A stretch of DNA of 64,000 bases from Paenarthrobacter ilicis (GTDB taxonomy: Bacteria; Actinomycetota; Actinomycetes; Actinomycetales; Micrococcaceae), in assembly GCF_016907545.1 (NCBI RefSeq), contig NZ_JAFBCD010000001.1, forward strand, positions 496,001 to 560,000. The letters are read 5' to 3'. Every line of letters begins with the position of its first letter. Within the stretch, counting starts at the first letter, position 1. Position numbers and translations under genes: made by a program. This document shows positions 53,139 to 61,436 of the stretch, piece by piece. The notes under the pieces were generated by a model. The model was given only the letters and a program-made list of their open reading frames with translations, did not search any database and was not told where the DNA came from.

Positions 53139-53564
53139 ATGAATCACGTCAATGATCCCGCCGTCATCGAACGGTTGATGCGAACCAAAGGTACTTGGGC
53201 CATTGTGGGCCTGAGCACCAACGAATGGCGCTCGGCGTACGACGTCTCGCTCTATGTCCGGGACAAAATGGGCATGGACATCATCCCCGTAAACCTCAAA
53301 GGGGAGGACGTTCACGGTGAGACGGGCTACAAAACCCTGGGCGACATTCCCGCGGACCGTCACCCGATCGCCGTCGTGGACTGCTTTGTGAACTCGCAAT
53401 TGGTGGGATCGGTAATTGACCAGGCCATTGCGATCGGCGCCAAGGCCGTGTGGCTGCAATTGGGAGTCTTCGATGAAGCCGCCACGCAACGGGCCAAGGA
53501 TGCTGGGCTGGAAGTGGTAGTGAACTCCTGCCCGGCGCGTGAAGGCTGGCATTACGGCCTGTGA
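53139..53564 (+). CDS. CoA-binding domain protein (YccU-like)
   Basis: A 141-residue single-domain Rossmann protein like the CoA-binding domain of succinyl-CoA synthetase. Markers: WAIVGLSTNEWRSAYDVS, DIIPVNLKGEDVHGETGY, AVWLQLGVFDEAA and VVVNSCPAREG. It probably binds CoA or an acyl-CoA as a regulator; role unknown. Monocistronic. Confidence 0.88.
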   Translation: MNHVNDPAVIERLMRTKGTWAIVGLSTNEWRSAYDVSLYVRDKMGMDIIPVNLKGEDVHGETGYKTLGDIPADRHPIAVVDCFVNSQLVGSVIDQAIAIGAKAVWLQLGVFDEAATQRAKDAGLEVVVNSCPAREGWHYGL

Positions 53565-53626
53565 TTTCCAGTCATGTTCCTCTGCTAGATTTCTGCTGAC
53601 TCAACTTTTCAGCCCGGGGGACAGCC

Positions 53627-54493
53627 ATGTTTGGCGATCATTCAGCAACGCCTTTTTCCACGCCCAACAGACGGGCTGCCATCACGTTCCTGGGAGCCTC
53701 GGCGGTGCTGGGCCTGAGCGGCTGTACCGCCGCTGCGGGGGATGAAGGTGCGACGTCGGCGCTGACGCCGGGTCCCGCTGAAACGTCATCCGGGTACCCG
53801 GCTTCAGCCGCTCCCACGCCCACCCCCACAGCGGCGCCGGTCCCGACCAAGCGCATCCGCAGGACGTTCGTTCCGGATTACCAATTGCCGCCGGTCGTAG
53901 GTGGCCTGGCCCCCGTGATCACCAGGATTCCCACCCAACACCCGGTGGTGTTCCTGACCATTGATGACGGCAACATCAAAACGCCGGAATCGGTGAAACT
54001 GATGACGGAGTACGACTATCCGGCTTCACTGTTCCTCACCAAGGACACCATCGCGGACAATCCCGGGTTCTTCAAGGCATTCCATGCCCAAGGCAGCCTG
54101 GTGGAGAACCACACGGTGAGCCACAACATCAACATGGTCCGGCAGTGGGGTTACCAACAGCAGCTCAACGACATCGCGGGCATGCAGGAGTACGCCTTCC
54201 AGCAGTACGGCCGCCGTCCCGCGCTGTTCCGTCCTCCAGGAGGCGCTTACTCCACGGTGATGCGCCAGGCTGTGGCAGCCGCAGGGCTCAAAGCGATCGT
54301 CACGTGGGAAGCCAAGGCCAATGCCGGAAAAATGGACTACCAGGTGGGGAACTCGTTGCGGCCCGGAGACATTGTGCTCATGCATTTCCGGGCCGAGTTT
54401 GCGGCGGACCTGGCGGCGTTCCGCGCTGCGCAGTTGGCGGCAGGCCTGGAGGTAGTGCTTTTGGAAGACTTCCTGGGAGTCTCCGAGGCGTAG
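53627..54493 (+). CDS. Polysaccharide deacetylase (NodB family) lipoprotein
   Basis: A 288-residue exported lipoprotein. Arg-Arg at 15-16 with a hydrophobic stretch and lipobox ending at Cys33 (LSGC) suggests possible Tat export. A Pro/Thr-rich spacer (about 40-75) leads to the NodB domain with motif 1 TIDDGN, motif 2 ENHTVSHNIN (metal His pair), motif 3 FRPPGGAY and DIVLMHF. It removes acetyl groups from peptidoglycan or another wall glycan on the outer face of the membrane. Motif 1 has TIDDG rather than TFDDG. Confidence 0.88.
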   Translation: MFGDHSATPFSTPNRRAAITFLGASAVLGLSGCTAAAGDEGATSALTPGPAETSSGYPASAAPTPTPTAAPVPTKRIRRTFVPDYQLPPVVGGLAPVITRIPTQHPVVFLTIDDGNIKTPESVKLMTEYDYPASLFLTKDTIADNPGFFKAFHAQGSLVENHTVSHNINMVRQWGYQQQLNDIAGMQEYAFQQYGRRPALFRPPGGAYSTVMRQAVAAAGLKAIVTWEAKANAGKMDYQVGNSLRPGDIVLMHFRAEFAADLAAFRAAQLAAGLEVVLLEDFLGVSEA

Positions 54494-54525
54494 CCCGGGC
54501 TTCAGCACGCCGGTAGGCTCACCTC

Positions 54526-54936
54526 ATGGATGCTTCCCTCCTCCGCCAGATCTGCCTGTCCTTCCCGGGATCATTCGAGGACTTCCCCTTCGGCCCCGAG
54601 ACGTCCGTGTTCAAGGTCCGCGCGGCCGTATCCGGCGGCGCCCGGCATGAAGCCAAAATGTTTGCCATGTCAGCCATGAATCCTGAGAACTGGTCCGTGA
54701 GCCTGAAGTGTGAGCCCGCATTGGCCGAGCAACTCCGGGCCGCCCACCCCGAAATCACCGGGGCCTGGCACATGAACAAGACCCATTGGAACGGCGTCCG
54801 CCTGGATGGGAACCTGCCCGATGGGATGATCCGGGACATGGTGGAGGATTCCTATGACCTGGTGGTGGCCACCCTCAGCCGTAAGCAGCAGGAGCAGCTT
54901 GGCTGGGCCCGGCTGACGTATGAGCGGTCCGAATAA
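54526..54936 (+). CDS. MmcQ/YjbR family DNA-binding-like protein
   Basis: A 136-residue protein of the MmcQ/YjbR (CyaY-like fold) family. Family markers include a FPGSFEDFPFGPETSVFKV start, an FAMSAMNPENWSVSLK core and the MNKTHWNGVRLDGNLPDGMI active-like segment. Role unknown; proposed to bind DNA. It lies 32 bases after the deacetylase gene. Confidence 0.88.
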   Translation: MDASLLRQICLSFPGSFEDFPFGPETSVFKVRAAVSGGARHEAKMFAMSAMNPENWSVSLKCEPALAEQLRAAHPEITGAWHMNKTHWNGVRLDGNLPDGMIRDMVEDSYDLVVATLSRKQQEQLGWARLTYERSE

Positions 54937-54984
54937 CACCCTGATAACGGCCCTCCCCACAGCGCTGACAGGGGGCTAGATTGA

Positions 54985-55223
54985 TAGTGGAGTGCTGCCA
55001 ACCAGTGGCTCTGGGACTTAGTGAGCGAAGTGATGAGCGGATGATCGTTTTGATCGTTACGGTGTGAGCAGTGCTGAACGGTGGCCGGGGCGTCGAGACC
55101 CCGGGATTTCCGATAGGACTACCCTCCAAAATCCCCGGGAATTCAAGGAAAGAGGTGCCCTCAGGCCTGCGAGGGGCTACCTGCCCCAAGGGGCTCTTGA
55201 AGGCCCCGGCAGAGCACTTCTAC
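54985..55223 (+). ncRNA. Candidate structured non-coding RNA upstream of ngcE
   Basis: No frame is supported in 54937-55394. The 5' end (AGTGCTGCC, 54991-54999) and 3' end (GGC then AGCACT, 55208-55217) can pair into a closing stem with a two-base bulge, extended outward by GTGG with TCTAC. Between them are at least one strong hairpin (CCGGGG with CCCCGG, 55085-55104) and several GGGGC/GCCCC pairings. A closed rod with internal loops resembles 6S-like RNAs such as the Ms1 type of actinobacteria. I find none of the signature sequences of tmRNA, RNase P, SRP RNA or a known riboswitch. It may equally be a long structured leader of ngcE. Confidence 0.4.
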
Positions 55224-55244
55224 AGATCACGCTTTGACAAATGT

Positions 55245-55280
55245 TGATTGAAACTGCCGCGAAATATTGATTTTCAATCA
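55245..55280. promoter_or_regulatory. Inverted repeat upstream of ngcE
   Basis: TGATTGAAA (55245-55253) and TTTCAATCA (55272-55280) are perfect reverse complements 18 bases apart, inside an AT-rich stretch in otherwise GC-rich DNA. A TTGACA box lies just upstream (55234-55239). This looks like the operator/promoter area of the ngcEFG-like operon; no DasR-type site was recognised. Confidence 0.5.
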
Positions 55281-55394
55281 TTCGTGGTGAATTATGTCAC
55301 AGAAGGTTGGTGCTGCCAGAGTGCCGGCCCAGACTGTCTGACTGAACGGTTTTGCCGCAACAGTCGACATTACGAGTCACTGGAGGGTTTGGAA

Positions 55395-56807
55395 ATGAAC
55401 GTTCAGCACCAGTCCGTTGGTCGCCGTGGATTCCTGCGTGGAGCGCTCGCAGCAGCTGTCCTTGTTCCCATGGGAGGCTCAATCGCTTCCTGTGCAGCAG
55501 GTGGCGGTGGGGGAACCAACGCCGGTCCAACCGGAACAGTCTCCGACGCGAACCCGTTCGGCATGGCTGACAAAGCCACCTTGGACGCCGTCATCTTCAA
55601 GGGTGGCTACGGGATCGATTACGTCGAGTTCGCAGGCAAGATTTTTGAAAAGAACCACTCGGGTTCAACCGCCAAGATTGCACCGTCCACGGACATTGCC
55701 CAGGAGCTGCAGCCGCGCTTCGTCGGTGGCAACCCGCCGGACCTGATCGACAACTCCGGCGCCAAGTCAATCGGTTTCAGCACCATCCTTGCCCAGCTCG
55801 AGGACCTCAACAGCGTTGTGGAGGCCAAGAACCTTGAGGGCAAGGTCATCAAGGACACCCTGTACACCGGCGTACTGGCTCCCGGCACTTTTGACGGCAA
55901 GCTCGCCGCCCTGAACTACGTACTGACCGTTTACGCCGTGTGGTACTCCGATGCCCTGCTCAAGGAAAACGGCTGGACCGTTCCCAAGACGTGGGATGAG
56001 ATGTATGCGTTGGGCGAGCAAGCCAAGGCAAAGGGCAAGTACCTCTTTGTCTGGGGCAAGGAAGCTGCAACCTATTACCAGGAACTGGCCATCGCCTCCG
56101 CCATCAAGGAAGGTGGGGATGACGTCCGCCTGGCGCTGGAGAACCTCAAGGCTGATTGCTGGTCCCACCCGGCCATCCAGTCGGTGTTTGCTGCCTTGGA
56201 CAAGATCGTCAAGGCCGGCTTCTTCAAGCCGGGCGGTTCGGGAACGCAGTTCACGGCTGCGCAGGCCCAGTGGAGCAATGCGCAGGAAGCCGTGTTCTAC
56301 CCGTCCGGTTCCTGGATCGAAAACGAGATGAAGGACCAGACCAAGGCAGGCTTCAACATGATGGGCGCCCCGGCGCCGTCGGTGAGCGCCAGCCCCAAGA
56401 TGCCGCAGACCGCACTGCACAGCGCAGCTGGCGAACCGTTCATCATCCCGTCCCAGGGAAAGAACGTGGCCGGTGGCAAGGAACTGCTGCGCACCATGCT
56501 CTCCAAGGAAGCAGCCACCAACTTCGCCAAGACCAAGCTTGCTCCCACGATCGTCAAGGACACCGTTCCTGCAGACGGCTTCGGCTCCACCGCGCTGGTG
56601 TCACAGACCAAGATGCTCAGCGACGCCGGCGAGAACATCTACACCTGGAACTTCATTGATCTCTACGGGACCAACAAGGACCAGCTGGTTGTCTGGAACA
56701 CCTTCCTGGACGGAAAGTCGGACGTGGCAACCCTGACGTCCGCACTGCAGAACATCACCGACAAGGTCCGCAACGACAGCTCGGTTAAAAAGATCGAAGT
56801 GAAGTGA
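55395..56807 (+). CDS. ngcE: N-acetylglucosamine/diacetylchitobiose ABC transporter substrate-binding lipoprotein
   Basis: A 470-residue family 1 solute-binding lipoprotein. The signal has Arg-Arg (VGRRGFLRG), a hydrophobic stretch and Cys33 (IASC) as lipid anchor, so Tat-type export is likely. The mature protein resembles the actinobacterial NgcE type (PDLIDNSGAKSIGF, NYVLTVYAVWYSDALLKENGW, YPSGSWIENEM). It captures N-acetylglucosamine or diacetylchitobiose outside the membrane. ATG 55395 has GGAGG eight bases upstream; an in-frame start at 55248 is unlikely. Followed by two permease genes with overlaps; no dedicated ATPase is present, as is usual when MsiK energises the system. Confidence 0.75.
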   Translation: MNVQHQSVGRRGFLRGALAAAVLVPMGGSIASCAAGGGGGTNAGPTGTVSDANPFGMADKATLDAVIFKGGYGIDYVEFAGKIFEKNHSGSTAKIAPSTDIAQELQPRFVGGNPPDLIDNSGAKSIGFSTILAQLEDLNSVVEAKNLEGKVIKDTLYTGVLAPGTFDGKLAALNYVLTVYAVWYSDALLKENGWTVPKTWDEMYALGEQAKAKGKYLFVWGKEAATYYQELAIASAIKEGGDDVRLALENLKADCWSHPAIQSVFAALDKIVKAGFFKPGGSGTQFTAAQAQWSNAQEAVFYPSGSWIENEMKDQTKAGFNMMGAPAPSVSASPKMPQTALHSAAGEPFIIPSQGKNVAGGKELLRTMLSKEAATNFAKTKLAPTIVKDTVPADGFGSTALVSQTKMLSDAGENIYTWNFIDLYGTNKDQLVVWNTFLDGKSDVATLTSALQNITDKVRNDSSVKKIEVK

Positions 56808-57832
56808 CCGCAGTGGAAACCCAGCAGGGCCGGAACGACGACGGTGCTGCCGCCGTCGTTCCGGCTGCGGCCCCACCTCAGCAGTTGGTGAGGCGGCGGC
56901 GCAAGCCGTTGACGTGGGACAAGGTCAGTTTCTTCACGGTATTCCTCGGACTGCCGCTGGCGATCTATCTCTTGTTCGTGATCTGGCCGTTTATCCAGGC
57001 GTTCGGGTACTCCCTGACGGACTGGTCCGGTTTCTCGCCGAACCAGAACTTCATTGGCCTGGACAACTACGTGAAGATCTTCACGGACGACATCTTCATG
57101 AAGGCCATGGGGAACAACATCGTCCTGGTGATCTTCCTTCCGATCATCACCATCATCCTCAGCCTGGTGCTCGCATCACTGGTGACCGTTGGTGGCAGCA
57201 GCAAAGGCCAGATCAAGGGGCTGCGCAACTCAAGCTTTTACCGCGTGGTCTCCTTCTTTCCATACACCATCCCCGCAGTCGCAATCGGCATCATGTGGGG
57301 GCAGATTTACGATCCCTCCGGTGGTTTGCTCAACGGCTTCCTGACCGGTCTGGGCCTGGAGCAGTTCAAGGACTTCGCATGGCTGGGTGACAAGAACACC
57401 GCCATGGTGGCCACCATGTTCGTGATTGTCTGGGGCTTTGTTGGCTTCTACATGGTCCTGTTCGTTGCAGGCATCAAGGGCATTCCGGCCGAGCTGTTCG
57501 AGGCCGCCAGGATCGATGGCGCCGGCCGCTTCCGCACCGCCGTCTCCATCACCATCCCCCTGATCCGTGACAACATCCAGACGGCCTACATCTACATGGG
57601 CATCCTGGCGTTGGATGCGTTCGTTTACATGGCTGCACTCAACTCGGGCGGCGGCCCGGACAACTCCACCTTGGTGATGTCCCAGCAACTGTTCTTCACT
57701 GCTTTCAGCAAGGGACAGTTCGGCCTGGCCAGTGCCATGGGTGTGGTCCTGGCAATAGCCACGTTGATCTTCTCCGGCCTGGTGTTCCTGGCCAACAAGC
57801 TCACCGGCGGCGACAAGGATGTGAGCCTGTAA
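56804..57832 (+). CDS. ngcF: Sugar ABC transporter permease, NgcF-like
   Basis: A 342-residue inner-membrane permease of the MalF type with six predicted helices after a basic N-terminus (LVRRRRKPLTWDKVSFF). The EAA loop is ELFEAARIDGAGRFRTAVSI. It starts inside the ngcE stop (GTGA) and its own stop overlaps the next start by one base (TAATG). Confidence 0.78.
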   Translation: MTAVETQQGRNDDGAAAVVPAAAPPQQLVRRRRKPLTWDKVSFFTVFLGLPLAIYLLFVIWPFIQAFGYSLTDWSGFSPNQNFIGLDNYVKIFTDDIFMKAMGNNIVLVIFLPIITIILSLVLASLVTVGGSSKGQIKGLRNSSFYRVVSFFPYTIPAVAIGIMWGQIYDPSGGLLNGFLTGLGLEQFKDFAWLGDKNTAMVATMFVIVWGFVGFYMVLFVAGIKGIPAELFEAARIDGAGRFRTAVSITIPLIRDNIQTAYIYMGILALDAFVYMAALNSGGGPDNSTLVMSQQLFFTAFSKGQFGLASAMGVVLAIATLIFSGLVFLANKLTGGDKDVSL

Positions 57833-58725
57833 TGAGTACCAAAGTCTCAACTCCGGAAATGAAGTCACTGCACTTCCAGCCACGGACGCCGGCCACCACT
57901 CCGGGCGACAAAGTGGTGGGGGCCGTATCCCATACAGCCCTGACCATCTGGACGCTCATTGTCATCCTTCCGCTCCTGTGGACCTTCATGTCCTCCTTCA
58001 AGACATCCAGCGAGATCTTCGCCTCGCCGTTTGCCTTGCCTGGCGAGTGGAAGCTGGACAACTACATCAAGGCCTGGAGCGAGGCCGGTATTGGCAGCGC
58101 TTTCCTTAACTCGATCATTGTGGTTGCGGTGGCATTGGTGATCGTCATGGTTCTCGGTGCCATGTGCGCCTACGTGCTGGCCAGGTACACCTTCCCGGGC
58201 AGCCGTGCCATCTACTACCTGATGCTGGCCGGACTGACGTTCCCGATCTTCCTTGCCATGGTGCCGTTGTTCTTCGTCTTGAAGAACATGGGCCTGTTGA
58301 ACACGTTGCCCGGCCTCATCCTGGTGTACGTGGGATTCGCGCTTCCGTTCACCGTGTTCTTCCTGTTCTCCTTCTTCAAGTCGCTGCCGCACGAAATCAC
58401 TGAGGCGGCTGCGCTTGACGGTGCGGGGGAGTGGCGGACCTTCTTCCAGGTCATGTTGCCCATGGCCAAGCCGGGGCTGGCCTCGGTGGCCATCTTCAAC
58501 TTCCTGGGTTTGTGGAACCAGTTCCTTATCCCGGTATCCATCAACGCCGCCGGTCCGCGGGTTCTGTCACAGGAACTCGCTGCTTTCGCCGGCCAGATGG
58601 GCTACGCAGTGGACTACGGTGCGTTGTTTGCCGCGGTCAGTGTCACTGTCATTCCAGTGCTGATTGTTTACGTGATCTTCCAACGCCAGTTGCAGGGTTC
58701 CGTCTCGCAGGGAACGTCCAAGTGA
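57832..58725 (+). CDS. ngcG: Sugar ABC transporter permease, NgcG-like
   Basis: A 297-residue MalG-type permease, partner of the preceding one. EAA loop EITEAAALDGAGEWRTFFQV and the typical N-terminal TFMSSFKTSSEIF are visible. It completes the membrane part of the sugar importer; no ATPase gene is adjacent. A GC hairpin terminates the operon. Confidence 0.78.
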   Translation: MSTKVSTPEMKSLHFQPRTPATTPGDKVVGAVSHTALTIWTLIVILPLLWTFMSSFKTSSEIFASPFALPGEWKLDNYIKAWSEAGIGSAFLNSIIVVAVALVIVMVLGAMCAYVLARYTFPGSRAIYYLMLAGLTFPIFLAMVPLFFVLKNMGLLNTLPGLILVYVGFALPFTVFFLFSFFKSLPHEITEAAALDGAGEWRTFFQVMLPMAKPGLASVAIFNFLGLWNQFLIPVSINAAGPRVLSQELAAFAGQMGYAVDYGALFAAVSVTVIPVLIVYVIFQRQLQGSVSQGTSK

Positions 58726-58765
58726 CGTAGCGCCCCGCCTGGCGGAACACGGTACAGCACACGCT

Positions 58766-58803
58766 CGACGGCGGTCCCCACCTCACGGTGCGGGCCGCCG
58801 TCG
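58766..58803 (+). terminator. Terminator after ngcEFG-like operon
   Basis: A 12-bp stem (58766-58777 with 58792-58803, one G-U pair) with a 14-base loop follows the ngcG stop by 40 bases; GTTT follows. Confidence 0.75.
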
Positions 58804-58893
58804 GCGTTTAAGCAGAAAGCGGTTGTTGATCTCTGACAGGATGGAACGGGTCTGGGGTCAACAGACCTACGAGTTCAACGAAAGGCAGCAGCC

Positions 58894-59214
58894 GTGATCT
58901 TCATTGTGGTCAAATTCAAGGTCAAGCCGGCATGGTCGGAACGCTGGATGGGCCTGGTGGGAGACTTCACCGCGTCCACCCGTGCAGAGTCCGGCAACCT
59001 GTGGTTCGACTGGTCGCGCAGCGTGGAGGACCCCAACGAGTTCGTTTTGGTGGAAGCCTTCCAGGATGATGCCGCCGAGGCCCATGTGAACAGCGCCCAC
59101 TTCAAGAAAGCCATGGAGGACATGCCGCAGGCTTTGGTGGAAACCCCGCGTATCATCAGCCGCCAGGTGGACGGCAGTGATTGGGACCGGATGGGCGAAC
59201 TGACCATCGGCTGA
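58894..59214 (+). CDS. Antibiotic biosynthesis monooxygenase (ABM) domain protein
   Basis: A 106-residue single-domain ferredoxin-like barrel of the ABM/YgiN group: VVKFKVKPAWSERWMGLV, ESGNLWFDWSRS, FVLVEAFQDDAAEAHVNSAHF. Members act as quinol or small-molecule monooxygenases or as stress proteins. GTG 58894 follows AAAGG. Monocistronic between the sugar importer and the polysaccharide operon. Confidence 0.87.
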   Translation: MIFIVVKFKVKPAWSERWMGLVGDFTASTRAESGNLWFDWSRSVEDPNEFVLVEAFQDDAAEAHVNSAHFKKAMEDMPQALVETPRIISRQVDGSDWDRMGELTIG

Positions 59215-59263
59215 CGGGGCACCGGGACGGCATCGTCGCAGGTCAGTGGCGCTTGGTGCGAAG

Positions 59264-59304
59264 TCTTGAGTGAATCTTGAGCAAACGCAGCAATGCCTCT
59301 TGAG
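59264..59304. promoter_or_regulatory. Three TCTTGAG heptamers at helical spacing upstream of the polysaccharide operon
   Basis: TCTTGAG occurs at 59264, 59275 and 59298, that is 11 and 23 bases apart (one and two helical turns). Seven-base half-sites with a four-base spacer are typical of OmpR/PhoB-type response regulators. They lie 81-121 bases upstream of the BcsB-like start. The regulator itself is not in the window. Confidence 0.5.
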
Positions 59305-59384
59305 TTCAACACGGCAGTGTCTATGAGGTTGGCCTGAAAGCGGCCGACTGACTCATTCGCTGCTAGTTACTCAGGACTGACACC

Positions 59385-61436
59385 GTGCCATTGACCCCTG
59401 CCCGAAAACGCCACCGATCCCACGCTGCCGCACTACTTGTTACGTGCGCCGCAAGCCTGGCTCTGACGGTGGCGGCCGTGCCAGGGGCCAATGCCGCACC
59501 GGCACCCGTTCAGGGATCCGCCGTGGTCTCCTCGTCCAGCGTGTCAGCTCTGGCTGGCCAATCCGAGCAAATGGTGGCCGTCCCCGTTACCGCCGGCCTT
59601 GAACCCACCAGGGTCAAGGGAACCATTGTGCTGTCCGGCAAAGCTGAAGGCACCATCCGTGCCACCATCAACGGCCGGGTGGTGCTCGAGGCCAAGGCCG
59701 CGGCTACCATTCCGCTTGATGCTGCAGTCACCAGCGACGACGTCACCACCACCACCGGCACAGCGGCAGGCCAGCAGCTGAATGTGGGGCTCCAGTTCGT
59801 GCCGGCCACGCAGAACATGTGCGTTGTCTCTACCGCGAGCGCCACGCTGAACAATCTGGCCGTGGATTTCACCGGCACCGCAAAGGCCCCCGCAACAGTG
59901 GGAGAGTTCTTCCCGGCGACCATTCCCGCCGTCGTTCTTCCCGTGCCTTCCGATCCGCAAGCGGACGTCTCCGCAGCAGTCATGGCAGCGGCGGCCGCCA
60001 TGTCCCACCGGTACCCCTCGGCAGCCGTCAGCGTGGTCCCGGAGGCCCAGTTGCAGGCCCGTGCCTCGGGCCTTCCGGCAGGCAGCCGGATCCTCAGCAT
60101 CACCCGTGGGGAAGGCGAGACCAGCACCACCCTTGCCTCCACCGCGGGGTTGCCGCAACTGATCCTCAGCGGCCACGATGAACAGCTCCGCACGGCGGCG
60201 CGTGCACTGGCCAGCGACAACACCGCGCTCGCGGCCACCGCCAGCGTTAGCGGCCTGACCTCGGCATTGCCGGGCGCTCCAGGGCTGGTGCAGAGCCTCA
60301 AGGATCTGGGCAGCAGCACGCTGACGCTGTCCGGCTATGGCACCCCGGAATCCTATGTGGGGGTGAGCCAGTCGCAGTTCGGCGGCCCGGTTTCCTCGGT
60401 GAAGGTGCAGCTCAAGGGAACCCACACCGCGGTTCCGGACAACGCGCAGGCGCAACTGTCCGTGTACTGGAACGATTACCTCTTGAGCTCCAAAAACCTG
60501 GATGGCGGGGATACGTTCTCCGTTGACGCGGACGTTCCGGCGGGTCAGCTGCAGGCGAGGAATGGCCTGCGGATCCGTCTTGCTGCCCTTCCCGCGGGTG
60601 GGGACTGCTCCGGACCGGCCGGAGTGATGCCCATGGAAGTCACCCTTGATACGGCCGGAAGCGTCCTGACTGCTGCCCGTGGCGAATCCGCCAAGGCAGG
60701 CTTTGCCCGTTTCCCGCAGGTCCTGGGGCAGAGCGTTCCGGTAGCTTTTGGCGACAATGATGCGCAGTCCAACACGGTGAACGCCGCTACGATTGTTGCT
60801 TCCCTGCAGCGCGACAGTGCCGCCCTGTTGGATACCCGGATGGTGGGCGTGGATGCCCTTGCCGGGTCCAGCGAGTCGGGCCTGGTGGTGGGCGCCACTG
60901 CGGATGTTGCCAACAAGCTCAAGGCACCCCTGCGGTTGGCGGAGTTCCGCACCATCTCCCCGGACGACGTCGAATATGGCGTGGGTACGGCAGCACCGTA
61001 TGGCGTGCTGGAAGCGTTCGAACAGGGCGGCCGCAACCTGCTGCTCCTGGGAGCGTGGGCGCCGGACACTGACGCTGCTGCCGGCCAGGCATTGCAGGCA
61101 AACCTGACGGCCCACGTGAGTGGCGTTGAAGGCGGATGGGCCTCGCTCTCCCGAAACCTCCTGGTCACGCAACCTTCCGGAACTCCTGTGCTGCTGGAAA
61201 GCAATGTGGTGGTCCCGCAAAAGGCTGTGACTGATGACTACCGTCCCTACGCCTGGTGGATCGGTGGGGCCATCCTGGTCCTGGGGCTCGCCTATGCGGC
61301 CCGGATTGTGTTGATGCGGCGCCGCGCCAGGGCAGCCCACGTCTACGTGGATGCTGAGCAGGAAGCAGCGGAGACGTCCTCCGCCGGCACATCATCCACT
61401 GGGGCTGAGGACTCACAGCCGCGCCATGGCAACTGA
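59385..61436 (+). CDS. BcsB-like cellulose synthase regulatory subunit family protein
   Basis: A 683-residue exported membrane protein: Sec signal (AALLVTCAASLALTVAAV, cleavage after ANA), a long outer part and a C-terminal membrane helix (WWIGGAILVLGLAYAARIVLM). Segments such as SVYWNDYLLSSKNLDGGDTF and LRIRLAALPAGGDC match the BcsB fold, in which carbohydrate-binding and flavodoxin-like domains alternate on the outer face. BcsB partners the GT2 synthase in polymer export. GTG 59385. It overlaps the next gene by 11 bases, and a GT2 gene follows, so the operon probably makes a beta-glucan-like or other exopolysaccharide. Confidence 0.75.
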   Translation: MPLTPARKRHRSHAAALLVTCAASLALTVAAVPGANAAPAPVQGSAVVSSSSVSALAGQSEQMVAVPVTAGLEPTRVKGTIVLSGKAEGTIRATINGRVVLEAKAAATIPLDAAVTSDDVTTTTGTAAGQQLNVGLQFVPATQNMCVVSTASATLNNLAVDFTGTAKAPATVGEFFPATIPAVVLPVPSDPQADVSAAVMAAAAAMSHRYPSAAVSVVPEAQLQARASGLPAGSRILSITRGEGETSTTLASTAGLPQLILSGHDEQLRTAARALASDNTALAATASVSGLTSALPGAPGLVQSLKDLGSSTLTLSGYGTPESYVGVSQSQFGGPVSSVKVQLKGTHTAVPDNAQAQLSVYWNDYLLSSKNLDGGDTFSVDADVPAGQLQARNGLRIRLAALPAGGDCSGPAGVMPMEVTLDTAGSVLTAARGESAKAGFARFPQVLGQSVPVAFGDNDAQSNTVNAATIVASLQRDSAALLDTRMVGVDALAGSSESGLVVGATADVANKLKAPLRLAEFRTISPDDVEYGVGTAAPYGVLEAFEQGGRNLLLLGAWAPDTDAAAGQALQANLTAHVSGVEGGWASLSRNLLVTQPSGTPVLLESNVVVPQKAVTDDYRPYAWWIGGAILVLGLAYAARIVLMRRRARAAHVYVDAEQEAAETSSAGTSSTGAEDSQPRHGN

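Noticed and set aside
54937..55394. tmRNA, RNase P RNA or SRP RNA upstream of ngcE
   Set aside because: None of the signature sequences of these RNAs is present, although the region does appear structured.
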